Shown: positions 8,122 to 16,322, counted from the first letter of the stretch. The stretch: DNA of 17,370 bases from an uncultured Bacteroidales bacterium (GCA_946530505.1 CAMNAD010000012.1:1-17370), one strand, 5' to 3'. The notes: generated from the letters alone by a model not told the origin. Numbers and translations: made by a program.

Positions 8122-11100
8122 TTATTCGGTTATTTCTATTGTTTTTTCGGCTTCCTTGGCCGCCTTACGGGCTGCTTTCCTCTCGGCCTTGATGTCCTTT
8201 GCGACTATCTTGTTTATCTTTTCCAGGGTCTTCTTGCTGAGACCTCCGGTCACAAAGAGATCGTTGTCCTTCTGGAATTCTTCCAGGGCCTTTTTCGTGC
8301 CGGGGCCGAAGGAACCGTCCGGCTTGCCGGTGGTATAGCCTTTGTCGAGGAGGAACTGCTGCAGTTTCAGCACATCTTCTCCTTTGTCTCCCTGTTTGAG
8401 GGGAGGGCAGTCCAGGTATGGCTCGATCTTCTCCAGGGCAGGGAACCAGGCCTGCACCACCGGGGCTGAAAACCTGTCGAAGCGTTCGCTTTTAGGAACA
8501 AGCAAACTGAAGCCTATGAGTACCCAGATCGCTCCGATGAAAATCAGGATATCCCTGCGGCGGGTCCTGATATCCCCGTTCCACAAGGAGATATCCTGGT
8601 CGTTGAATGCCCCGTTGAGGGATGAATCGAAGCTGATTTCGTTGCTGAACGCATAATAGAGAGGCTCAAGCACCTCTTCGTCGAAGCCCGGCTTATTGAA
8701 CTTGCGGGCTTGTTTTGCATAGGAGCTGCCCAGGAATACCGTTCGGTACGTAAACCATCCTGTCACCGCCAGTGCGGCCAGGACGAAGAAATATAGGATG
8801 AACTGGCCAAGGAACTTGACCAGCATGACCAGCAGACCTCCGCCGATGGCTCCTCCTATCAGCGGCACAAGGCAGCCTTCTGAATCCGACTCGAAAAAGA
8901 TGATGGCGGCGATGATGATGCCGAGAATCCAGATAATACCCTCCAGCTTGAAATTCGTCACATCCAGTATGGGATTGTCGATTATTGAAAAGACCAGCAT
9001 TGCAATCAAAACAATGGCCGGGATGACGGCGAAAATGATCACTGCCACCCGCTGCAATGTGCTGCGAATGCTGAGCCCGTGCACCCTGGCCTTGCCACGT
9101 GAAAGAATGTTACCTGCTTCATCCCGTGCTTCGTCGAAACGAGATACGGGATATAGTTCCGGGTCAATCCTGCGAAGGTCTTCCACATAGTCGAGCAGCA
9201 ACTTCTCGTAGGCGAAGCGGGGGCTCAGGTCGGCATTCGGATCCTCCTGATGAAAGATGCAGAGGAAACCCGCCAGGCCCTTTTCCAACCATTCGGTCTT
9301 GAGCACTTTCTTGCTCTTGGCGAATACCTCTTCCCGGCTTGTCACAACCGAGCCGTCATTCGAGAACTCATACTCCGGATTCACACCGTAACCCTTGATA
9401 ACCTTCATCATCGCAATTTGCATACGGGAGTCATTGTCTTTGGGCCCCGCCTTCTTCCTGTAGTCGTCGCTGTTACGGTCGGTGCAGTACACGAACCAGG
9501 AACGCTGCTGTTTGAAGCGCTGGCCCTTGGTGTCGAAGAAGTCGGTTATGTAGTGATAATCCTCGGGTGAGTCGAAGTTGTTGATAACGTTGATGAGTGT
9601 ATCAAGGGGGATCTGACGGTTGAGCGGCGCGTATTTCGGATCTTCCCACTCGTCGACCAATTTGTCGAAATCTCCACCGAACCGGCTCCAGTAGATATTG
9701 TATATCTTGTTGAAGAGCCGGCCTATGCCCTCCTGGGTCATAGCGTAATCTGGGTCAGAAGGGTCATTGCAAAGGTTGATGTCCGACAGGGGATCCACCA
9801 TCTGCACCCTTACCATAAAGGTGGCACTGAGATTGCTCGAAGGGGGCAGTGCGTTTGCAAGGGCCTTGTTGTGCACCCACACCCACTCTTTGAAAACACC
9901 TGAGGCTATGTCACGTACCGTGTCCGGGTCGGCAACGGCAGTGTTGCAGAAGTTTCCCACATCTTTCAAGGTGAGGGCGGGGATCTCTACTTTTTCCCCG
10001 GTCTCCTTCGAAATACCTTTGAGATAAAAAGGAGTATCTTTATCAAGTTTGTAAACCACCGCCATCAAGCCCAGGTCCTGGTCTAACGGATGGCGTTTCT
10101 CCACTATGTCATGGATTTCCAGCGCAAGTTCCGGGTAGGGCTTGAGCCAGCGCTCGATCTGGCCGCGATACAGATACTTCTTTGCGAGATCCATATCAGC
10201 TAACATGAATTTCGCCAGATCTTTGGGGGTGTTGGCTATCTGATGCCTGGAGGCATTGTAGGTGATGTTCAGATCCGCTATGATAAGATCCTCATCCACG
10301 GGCACGTTCTCCCCATCCATCGTGCGCAGGATCTCTCCCAGGTCCCAGCGCTTGAGTGGATCCTTGATAAGGAGCCCGCGGCATATCCTGGCAAGGGGGT
10401 CCGGCATGTCGGAAGGAACCGCAATCCGCCCCTTGGTCTTGGCGATAGCCATTTCTCCTTCCTGGGCCTTGAAAGCACCCTCGCCCAGCCAAAGCGACAG
10501 TATGGTCATGCCCAGCGAGTAGAAATCCGCCTTGGCGGTGAGCTCGCAAAGGGTCTTCCCTTCCAGGAAGATGGCGTTCCGCGGGTCGTACACTTCCGGC
10601 GCCGCGTAGATGGGGGTGCGCACCTGACTGGTGACGCAGGACTCGCCGTTCTCCATCACGTCTGCGATACCGAAATCGCAAAGTACGCTGTCCCAGCTAT
10701 CTCGGTCTTTCACAAGGATGTTGGCAGGCTTCACATCCTTGTGGATGATGCCCACCTTGTGCATCTGGTCCAGGGCCATCGCGGTTTTCAGCGCTATCGC
10801 GAGAATGGCATCAGCTTTGCCCTTGATGCCGGCTTCGGCCGCACTGCCTCCCGGGATGTACTCGAGAAGCTCGAAATCGCTGCCGTAGTCTATGATGTCG
10901 GCCAGATATCCTTTCCCCTTCAGTTTTTGAAGGGCGGGTATCACCTTCGTGTTGGTGTAAAACCCAGGGTGGCAGAGCTTCAGGGCGTATTGGCGGCGTT
11001 TGTCGGTAACGACATAGATATCGCCTTCGCCACCGCTCTGGAGGAATATCACGACGGTATAGTTCTTCCCCCCGGCCTTTACGGTGTCGCCGGGGGAGTG

Positions 11101-11247
11101 GGCTCCGCCAGATGGAGCCGCCTTGGGGGCGTCTCCATTCGTTCCGGGTGCCGAAAGGGTAGCCTGCGGCGCGGTCAGCGTCGCCTGGGGTGCAGTTGCC
11201 GTCTTCTGGACCTCCTTCAATATGCTCTTCAAGTCCTGAGCTGCCAT
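8122..11247 (-). CDS. Membrane-anchored Hanks-type Ser/Thr kinase with C-terminal peptidoglycan-binding domain
   Basis: A 1041-aa kinase. A low-complexity N-terminus carries a repeated APQATL unit (20-31). The kinase domain (about 60-312) shows a Gly-rich loop SGGEGDIYVV (71-80), Lys90 in YALK, catalytic HKDVKPAN (169-176), DFG (191-193), TPIYAAPE (211-218) and DFYSLG (241-246). HKD replaces HRD, so the Arg of RD kinases is missing, although Asp171, Lys173 and Asn176 are present; activity is expected. About 400 residues (320-720) of unassigned soluble sequence follow, then four or five membrane segments (731-756, 768-785, 791-811, 813-836, 899-917). Residues 946-1016 match a PG_binding_1 domain (LKQGDKGEDVLKLQQFLLDKGY, split here only for naming; key GxxGxxVxxLQxxL pattern). 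With five helices this domain lies in the periplasm. The tail is Lys/Ala rich. Start follows the zinc-ribbon gene by 3 bp. Confidence 0.93.
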   Translation of the reverse strand: MAAQDLKSILKEVQKTATAPQATLTAPQATLSAPGTNGDAPKAAPSGGAHSPGDTVKAGGKNYTVVIFLQSGGEGDIYVVTDKRRQYALKLCHPGFYTNTKVIPALQKLKGKGYLADIIDYGSDFELLEYIPGGSAAEAGIKGKADAILAIALKTAMALDQMHKVGIIHKDVKPANILVKDRDSWDSVLCDFGIADVMENGESCVTSQVRTPIYAAPEVYDPRNAIFLEGKTLCELTAKADFYSLGMTILSLWLGEGAFKAQEGEMAIAKTKGRIAVPSDMPDPLARICRGLLIKDPLKRWDLGEILRTMDGENVPVDEDLIIADLNITYNASRHQIANTPKDLAKFMLADMDLAKKYLYRGQIERWLKPYPELALEIHDIVEKRHPLDQDLGLMAVVYKLDKDTPFYLKGISKETGEKVEIPALTLKDVGNFCNTAVADPDTVRDIASGVFKEWVWVHNKALANALPPSSNLSATFMVRVQMVDPLSDINLCNDPSDPDYAMTQEGIGRLFNKIYNIYWSRFGGDFDKLVDEWEDPKYAPLNRQIPLDTLINVINNFDSPEDYHYITDFFDTKGQRFKQQRSWFVYCTDRNSDDYRKKAGPKDNDSRMQIAMMKVIKGYGVNPEYEFSNDGSVVTSREEVFAKSKKVLKTEWLEKGLAGFLCIFHQEDPNADLSPRFAYEKLLLDYVEDLRRIDPELYPVSRFDEARDEAGNILSRGKARVHGLSIRSTLQRVAVIIFAVIPAIVLIAMLVFSIIDNPILDVTNFKLEGIIWILGIIIAAIIFFESDSEGCLVPLIGGAIGGGLLVMLVKFLGQFILYFFVLAALAVTGWFTYRTVFLGSSYAKQARKFNKPGFDEEVLEPLYYAFSNEISFDSSLNGAFNDQDISLWNGDIRTRRRDILIFIGAIWVLIGFSLLVPKSERFDRFSAPVVQAWFPALEKIEPYLDCPPLKQGDKGEDVLKLQQFLLDKGYTTGKPDGSFGPGTKKALEEFQKDNDLFVTGGLSKKTLEKINKIVAKDIKAERKAARKAAKEAEKTIEITE
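11146..11196 (-). repeat. Coding repeat of Thr-containing APQATL units in kinase N-terminus
   Basis: Residues 18-34 of the kinase contain two back-to-back TAPQATL-like units and a degenerate third (SAPGT), preceding the catalytic domain in a flexible Thr/Ala/Pro-rich tail. Such a tail is a plausible autophosphorylation site; this is inferred from position and composition only. Confidence 0.6.
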
Positions 11248-11250
11248 ATA

Positions 11251-12162
11251 CTATTCTTCCCTCTTATAAACTTTCCGTTCGCCAATCTTCTCGGTAAACT
11301 TCTGTGCCCCTTCCGTGCCTTCCGGCACTATGTCGGTGCGGACGCATTTAATCCACTTTCCGCCGAATTCCCTCACGGCGCACTGGTTGGGATTGTCGTG
11401 AAGGACGTGGCATTTATTGCATTCCCAGCACATTACATCGTCCCGGATGATGCCGTACCAGGTCTTTTCTATCACTTCCATCATAGCCACTTTGCGTGCG
11501 GTATAGTAGTTGCGCTGCTCCTGGGGCGTGGAACCTGCTGGTGGAAGCATCTCCTCCAGCACCTTGTTGGTTTCGTCAATTGTCTTCTGGTATTCTGCGA
11601 GGATGTCTTCCCGGTTGCGGCCTATCTTTCGCTGTGTCGCTTTGGGCTTCTCGGCCGTGGTGAATCCAACCTTTGCCATCAGCTCGCGCAGACGGAGTTC
11701 GCCCTCGGTAGGCCCCTTGGGCTCTTCTGCCTCGCCTTCTTCCGGGGCGGAGGTCTCGAGTTCGGCCTCGAGTTCGGCCAGTTTGGTCATCAGGCGGGCC
11801 GCCTCCTGCACCTTGGGATCCTGCCTGGCTTTTTCAACGGCTCTGCGTGCCGCTCTGGAGAGAGGCTGGCCGCACTGACGGCAGAATGAGCGGAAATTGC
11901 GGATATTGCAGTCAGGGCAAATCACTCCGTCCGAAGGCATTCCGCACTCTGGGCAGTCAATGTCGTCCGGGCGCATCGGAGCCCCGCAGAAGGTACAGTA
12001 ATCCACCAGTTTCCACCCGCATACCGGGCAGATTTCGAAGTGCTTCTCTATGGGGGCACCGCAGTGCGGGCATACACCCGAGGCCTCTTTGGTCTTGGTC
12101 TCGGTCTTGACGGCACTCTTTTCGGCCGTGCGCTCGCGTGTCCTGAATCCGGAGTCTTCCAT
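11251..12162 (-). CDS. Multi-zinc-ribbon protein with C-terminal Cys cluster
   Basis: A 303-aa protein of no named family. After a charged N-terminus it has six CxxC pairs: CPHC (31-34), CPVC (45-48), CTFC (56-59), CPEC (70-73), CPDC (82-85) and CRQC (94-97), best read as three consecutive zinc ribbons of the type often annotated DZANK or zinc-ribbon. A charged, probably coiled-coil segment with an acidic Glu/Pro patch follows (102-165). Residues 180-235 look helical. A second metal site is likely near the end, with Cys245, 248, 251, 261 and 273 and His252/255. No membrane segment or enzyme motif. It sits 4 bp after the TerB-Sel1 gene and 3 bp before the kinase. It may be an adaptor gathering the other zinc-ribbon proteins (FHA and AAA+), which is inference from shared architecture. 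Confidence 0.85.
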   Translation of the reverse strand: MEDSGFRTRERTAEKSAVKTETKTKEASGVCPHCGAPIEKHFEICPVCGWKLVDYCTFCGAPMRPDDIDCPECGMPSDGVICPDCNIRNFRSFCRQCGQPLSRAARRAVEKARQDPKVQEAARLMTKLAELEAELETSAPEEGEAEEPKGPTEGELRLRELMAKVGFTTAEKPKATQRKIGRNREDILAEYQKTIDETNKVLEEMLPPAGSTPQEQRNYYTARKVAMMEVIEKTWYGIIRDDVMCWECNKCHVLHDNPNQCAVREFGGKWIKCVRTDIVPEGTEGAQKFTEKIGERKVYKREE

Positions 12163-12166
12163 AAGA

Positions 12167-13480
12167 TTATAATTCTCCTAGTTGTTTCAGCGCTCGTTCT
12201 GCCGTGGGACTGAATCTCTCATTGGCTTCCTTTAGCAGCGAGATGGCATACTGGCGCTGGCCGGGATTTTTGTTATACAGCAGGATAGCATACCTCGCCT
12301 TGCATTCCGGGTAGCTGTCCTTGCCTTTCCAGTAGCACTTGCTCGCTTCTTCGTCCGAAGGGGTGACGCCGTAGCCTTTTTCGTAGGCGATACCGAGGTT
12401 GTACCAGGAGATGCCGCTGTCCGGAGCCATCTCGGTGGCTTTCTTATATGTTTCGAAGCCCTTTCTTTCATCCTTCTCTACACCTTCGCCGTCTATGTAC
12501 ATTCCGCCAAGATAACTGGCGGCGCTGACATTGCCGAAGGTTATGGCCTGCCTGAACCAGAAGGCGGCAGCCTCATAGTCATCCTGATAGTCCAGTTCCC
12601 CGTCTTCGTTGGGAATCCTGCCGTAGTAATATGCTTCACCGAGTTTGAAGCAGCAGTCCCCATTCCATTTCACGGCGCCCTTCAGGAACCATTCGAAGGC
12701 TTTGAGCCAGCATTCGGTTTCTTCTCCGTCACCGTTGTTCCAGTATTCGAACCAGCAGCATCCGAGGTAGTACATCGCGTATTCGTTACCGCGCTTGGCT
12801 GCCTTCATAAGGTAAGGTATCGCTTCGGTGTACTTATCATCCAAGTAAAGGTCCTTGCCGGTCCAGTAGTCGTCGGAATAACCGTCTATGGTTTCGTCTT
12901 CCGATGGGTCGGTATCGATGCTGAGAAGATTCTCATAGTAAACATCGTCATCCAGCATCATCTTGCCATACTGTGCCAGGGCGGCGGGATCTCCGTGAAG
13001 GGCCTTGATGCCGAGCTCCTTATCCTGCTCGCCGTACCAGTTGTCGATTTCATCCCAGTCCATATTGTACGGCACTCCGTCTTCCTCGTCCGGCCATGTA
13101 GTTGCTTCCTCATTAACACTGTCCGCACCGCTGAACATCGGCAGGCCGCAGTAATCCACCATACCCTTATAGATTTCTTCTTCGTCCGGAGACAATTCCC
13201 CGTCGGCTGCGATGGTCATGAAGAGCATGTCCGAAGTGAACTGCTTCTCTTCCGGTCCGAACTGCTTTATGCGTTCAATCGCTTCCTTGAGATCCATCTT
13301 CTCCGCCTCATCCAGATACTCCTGGAGAAGGTCGTCCTGCCCCTCGAAGTCATACTGGGCCTTGAGTCCGTCAAGTATCGTATTCAGTTCGTCGGCAAGG
13401 AGCTTCCCGTCGGAGCGGGCAGTCCCCAGACACACCGCAATAACGGCTGCAAGGTCTTCGAATGATTCCGGTCCTTTCAT
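12167..13480 (-). CDS. TerB-like N-terminal domain fused to Sel1/TPR repeats
   Basis: A 437-aa protein. Residues 1-115 resemble a TerB-type helical domain: two helical halves, each containing an Asp-Gly motif with acidic followers, SDGKLLADEL (23-32) and ADGELSPDEEEIY (92-104). TerB domains come from tellurite-resistance and related stress operons and are associated with membranes and metal binding. After an acidic linker (about 118-205), residues 210-430 hold Sel1-like repeats, with units such as GNEYAMYYLGCCWF (231-244), FGNVSAASYLGGMYIDGEGV (315-334) and SGISWYNLGIAYEKGYGV (355-372). These form an alpha-solenoid for protein binding. Its N-terminal domain is clearly related to that of the preceding gene (14256-13483), 2 bp upstream, implying duplication. 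Cytoplasmic scaffold is the likely role. Confidence 0.82.
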   Translation of the reverse strand: MKGPESFEDLAAVIAVCLGTARSDGKLLADELNTILDGLKAQYDFEGQDDLLQEYLDEAEKMDLKEAIERIKQFGPEEKQFTSDMLFMTIAADGELSPDEEEIYKGMVDYCGLPMFSGADSVNEEATTWPDEEDGVPYNMDWDEIDNWYGEQDKELGIKALHGDPAALAQYGKMMLDDDVYYENLLSIDTDPSEDETIDGYSDDYWTGKDLYLDDKYTEAIPYLMKAAKRGNEYAMYYLGCCWFEYWNNGDGEETECWLKAFEWFLKGAVKWNGDCCFKLGEAYYYGRIPNEDGELDYQDDYEAAAFWFRQAITFGNVSAASYLGGMYIDGEGVEKDERKGFETYKKATEMAPDSGISWYNLGIAYEKGYGVTPSDEEASKCYWKGKDSYPECKARYAILLYNKNPGQRQYAISLLKEANERFSPTAERALKQLGEL

Positions 13481-13482
13481 GG

Positions 13483-14256
13483 TTATTCCATTCTTATAAG
13501 GCCGTCCACGGCCTTGTTTACTTCTTCAAATGCCATATCCAGGATGTGCTGGGTGATGAAGCCCTCGATCTCGTAGCCATTGTCGGTCTCTAGAGCGATG
13601 ACAATGTTGCCGTAGATGGGGTATCCTCCTCCGTAAAGCAAGGTGCCGGGCATATTGTCACCTACGGTCTTGTCGCCGTAGCCGTTGCGGGCAACCATAA
13701 ACACGATGTGCCGGGCGTTGAGATTGAGTTTTTCGCTGATGGCATTCAGTGCCGGGGTGTATCGAACCACCTCAACCCTGTCGCAGCCCATCCAGGAGGC
13801 GATTTCATCGCCAAGGGTATTCCAGTCTTTGTGTTCACTCTGCTTTAAGATTGCGATGCCGTTGTAGTTTACGAGGATGAAGGCCGGAGTGATGGCATCT
13901 TCCGGTTCTTCTGCAACCTCGGGCTCGGGCAGTCCGCACCTCTCGACAATCTCGCTGTAGAGATCCTCTTCATCTTCCGTCAGCTCGCCGTCGGCGCAGA
14001 CTATTTTGGCGAACAGGTTGGATATCTGCTGTTTTGCGCCATCGTCCAGACCTTCGATGTTGGAGCAGGCTTCCTCGAAACTCATCTTGTCTCCTGTAGA
14101 CATAATGAAGCCTAATACAGAAGAATTCATTTCCCCGAAGGTCTGGAAAAAATCCCAAAGGATCCCGAGTTCTTCCTCTTTAACTTCTCCATCAGAGGTG
14201 GAGAGTTCCTTCGCAAGGTTAAATATGGCTGCTAAATTGTCCAGATTTACTGTCAT
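13483..14256 (-). CDS. TerB-like protein with DUF3846-like C-terminus
   Basis: A 257-aa protein. Residues 1-110 are a TerB-like domain with the paired Asp-Gly motifs TSDGEVKEEEL (20-30) and CADGELTEDEEDLY (87-100), and the following CGLP is shared with the next gene's product. Residues 124-225 read AFILVNYNGIAILKQ, a helix around WNTLGDEIASWMGCDRVEVV, then GDNMPGTLLYGG and YPIYGNIVIALE. This order (LV start, -L-x-x-x-x-x-x-G-C-x-x-V-E-V-V, then DN followed by I-x-G-x-x-x-I) resembles DUF3846, a small domain of unknown function often seen in phage and mobile-element genes. That second assignment is tentative. The TerB part is more secure. No enzyme motif or membrane helix. It is separated by 28 bp from the upstream gene, the largest gap within the operon. 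Confidence 0.75.
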   Translation of the reverse strand: MTVNLDNLAAIFNLAKELSTSDGEVKEEELGILWDFFQTFGEMNSSVLGFIMSTGDKMSFEEACSNIEGLDDGAKQQISNLFAKIVCADGELTEDEEDLYSEIVERCGLPEPEVAEEPEDAITPAFILVNYNGIAILKQSEHKDWNTLGDEIASWMGCDRVEVVRYTPALNAISEKLNLNARHIVFMVARNGYGDKTVGDNMPGTLLYGGGYPIYGNIVIALETDNGYEIEGFITQHILDMAFEEVNKAVDGLIRME

Positions 14257-14284
14257 GTTTATGTAGTCTTAGTGGTTATACATA

Positions 14285-14863
14285 TCAGTCAAACATTACT
14301 CTTGGGTTCATGAATTGGGGAGATTTCCACTCTATTCCATACTTGGCGAGCACGGCGCGCTTTACCGACCAATAGCCAAAGCAGAATCCCATCCCCCTAT
14401 GTGTGCCTTTCAGTTGGCGGAAACATTCCTTCTCCACTTCTAAATAAATCTCTTCCCACTGCGGAGTACGCTCCACCGGGTCGAATAGCAGATGCTTTCC
14501 GTGTTTCTTGCAGAAATCCTGCATCGAAATGCCCTCGGTATCGATGTAGTCTTCGAGTCTGAGGATATCGGAATCGATGCTCTCCGGAGTGAGCCAGTCG
14601 CTTTTCTCTTCCGATTCTTCCACCCATTGTTTCTCCCGCTTAAGGATTTCCATGCAGAAACGGGGTGTATCGTATTCCGAGAGCTGCTCCAGAATGGCAT
14701 TGCATGCATAGGCCTTGCCGAGGGGGCCTTCCTCCGGGTCGTCCAGGCTCTCCAGCATAAGCATGCATTCTTTCGCCAGGGGCAGGTTCCTGTAGGTTTC
14801 GTGCTCCTGGGAGTTGTGTCGCATGAGCTCCACTTTCTTGATTATCTTCTTCGCGTCGTTCAT
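14285..14863 (-). CDS. Hypothetical protein, 192 aa
   Basis: I do not recognise a named family. The protein is acidic and mostly helical, with no signal peptide, membrane segment or zinc motif. The C-terminus is the most conserved-looking part: RGMGFCFGYWSVKRAVLAKY (156-175) followed by GIEWKSPQFMNPRVMFD (176-192), a pattern I associate loosely with small uncharacterised proteins of Bacteroidota and Firmicutes. Real coding status is supported by tight spacing: it starts 5 bp after the Sel1-like gene and precedes the TerB gene by 28 bp on the same strand. It is probably a cytoplasmic component or partner of the TerB/Sel1 proteins. Confidence 0.7.
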   Translation of the reverse strand: MNDAKKIIKKVELMRHNSQEHETYRNLPLAKECMLMLESLDDPEEGPLGKAYACNAILEQLSEYDTPRFCMEILKREKQWVEESEEKSDWLTPESIDSDILRLEDYIDTEGISMQDFCKKHGKHLLFDPVERTPQWEEIYLEVEKECFRQLKGTHRGMGFCFGYWSVKRAVLAKYGIEWKSPQFMNPRVMFD

Positions 14864-14868
14864 GGTGT

Positions 14869-16296
14869 CTATGCATAAGCGTCCCAGCGGCCGTCGTCTC
14901 CATCGGGCTCGTATTCGTCCGGCAGCCAGTATTTTTCTATTTCATCCTGATATTTGTTCAACAGGCCCCGCCTGTAGGCGATGATAACCTTGCTCTGAAC
15001 AGAATCGTTGCCCAGGCGGAGGGCCTTGAGACGGTAGACAGCTGCGTCGCGCTTGTCCTGGTCGGAGGGATCGTACATTTCCAGGATGTCCGCGGCGAAA
15101 CTGTAGCAGTTGGAATCTCCCAGAAGCATGCCTCTTTCGAGATAGTACCCTGCTTTCCTGCCGTCCTTTTCGAAACCAAGGGCGCCATAAAAGTAATTGT
15201 AGCCGAGATAGTAGGCACATGTTCCTTCGCCAAGTTCCAGCCCTCTTTCAAGATTGTCCGAAAGCCAGCGCGTAAAATGCCGCTTGAGTTCGGGAGTTTT
15301 TTCCTCATACTCTTCTTCGGTACGGTCTGCGCTCAGCATGAAACAGGCCGGGCATCCTTTGCTCATGCCTTCGTACATCGTGTTTTCGTATTCTTTTTCC
15401 ATGCCGTGTTCCCTGAACCAGTATGCCAGCTCAGCCCAGCAGCGCAGGCAGCCCTTCTCCGTCCCGGTCTTGTAGGCTTTGCGTGAGTCCTCATCCCTGC
15501 CAAGGGTTTCGTATGCATAGGCAAGCACGGAATACCATTCCGGGTTCGGCTCTGTGTCTTCCGCCAGAAGAGTTTCGATTTCCCGGGCCACCACTTCCGG
15601 CTCTTCAGGTGCGAGCAATATCCCGGCGATGCGGTTGCGGGCATAGCGCAGACTGGCGGCTTCGCTCCCAAGACGCAGGGCCTCGTCGCGAAGGCGGGCG
15701 GACTCTTCAAGATCCACCCTGTCTTCGGCAGTATCGCCGTTGGCATACATGAGTGAGAGCATGTTGAAGGCGTCTGCAATCCCGGCCGCTACTGCCTCGC
15801 GGATATTCTTCTCGGCAATCTGTAGAGAGTCCTCCTCCGGCATTGTCACCAGATGCCAGCGGCCAAGTACGAATTTTGCGCAGGGATCGTCGGAGGCTTC
15901 GAATTGCTTGATGTCCTCTTTGCTTAGTCTTGCCATCTGGTCCCTGGTCTGGAACTGGCGGAAAAACTCACGGGTATTCTCGATCACGTATTCTACCTTC
16001 AGGGAAACGTAAAGGTAGAAATTCGTGTAGTCGCGCCCGTCTTCATCCAGTTTCCTGGTGCAACTTTCAGGAGTCAGCGAGTACTGCTTTCCGCAGTATT
16101 CCAGTACCACCTCTGCATCGGATGCTTCCACGACTCGGATGCTTCTGAACAGGCCCCCGGAATCTTTATATGGAAGAATCTTCCCGGCCGTGACATCGGC
16201 CTTGTCGTAGTCTGTCCGGTCGCAGAACCAGTTGTTTATTCCAGGGTCGGAGGGGGAGTAGTCGACATCAATTATAAGTCGGGTCCATTTTTTCAT
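14869..16296 (-). CDS. Sel1/TPR-like repeat protein, first gene of the operon
   Basis: A 475-aa protein. The N-terminal about 115 residues are beta-rich with no recognised family. From about 135 to 435 there are degenerate Sel1/TPR helical repeats, for example ADAFNMLSLMYANGDTAEDR (174-193), NPEWYSVLAYAYETLGRDED (251-270), CLRCWAELAYWFREHGMEKE (283-302) and TCAYYLGYNYFYGALGFEKD (359-378), each with the A-x-x-x-L-G/A-x-x-Y signature. A cysteine-rich patch (Cys283, 286, 315, 318) occurs between repeats and may be structural. The protein likely works as a protein-binding scaffold. It starts 116 bp from the divergent PspC gene, making it the first gene of the array. ATG at 16294-16296 is the only start that precedes the conserved-looking N-terminus. 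Confidence 0.8.
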   Translation of the reverse strand: MKKWTRLIIDVDYSPSDPGINNWFCDRTDYDKADVTAGKILPYKDSGGLFRSIRVVEASDAEVVLEYCGKQYSLTPESCTRKLDEDGRDYTNFYLYVSLKVEYVIENTREFFRQFQTRDQMARLSKEDIKQFEASDDPCAKFVLGRWHLVTMPEEDSLQIAEKNIREAVAAGIADAFNMLSLMYANGDTAEDRVDLEESARLRDEALRLGSEAASLRYARNRIAGILLAPEEPEVVAREIETLLAEDTEPNPEWYSVLAYAYETLGRDEDSRKAYKTGTEKGCLRCWAELAYWFREHGMEKEYENTMYEGMSKGCPACFMLSADRTEEEYEEKTPELKRHFTRWLSDNLERGLELGEGTCAYYLGYNYFYGALGFEKDGRKAGYYLERGMLLGDSNCYSFAADILEMYDPSDQDKRDAAVYRLKALRLGNDSVQSKVIIAYRRGLLNKYQDEIEKYWLPDEYEPDGDDGRWDAYA

Positions 16297-16322
16297 AAGG
16301 CAAGCGGTTATGGATATTTTTG

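Noticed and set aside
6567..8192. 541-codon open frame on the plus strand opposite the AAA+ gene
   Set aside because: It mirrors a well-conserved AAA+ coding sequence; its translation has no recognisable domain and is a product of high-GC codon use on the other strand.
10243..11889. 548-codon open frame on the plus strand across the kinase and zinc-ribbon genes
   Set aside because: It spans two genes with clear motifs on the minus strand and shows no domain of its own.
1252..16296. Type VI secretion regulatory cluster
   Set aside because: Kinase, PP2C and FHA fit, but no Tss/Hcp/VgrG/ClpV genes are present; the AAA+ protein is CbbX/SpoVK type, not ClpV.
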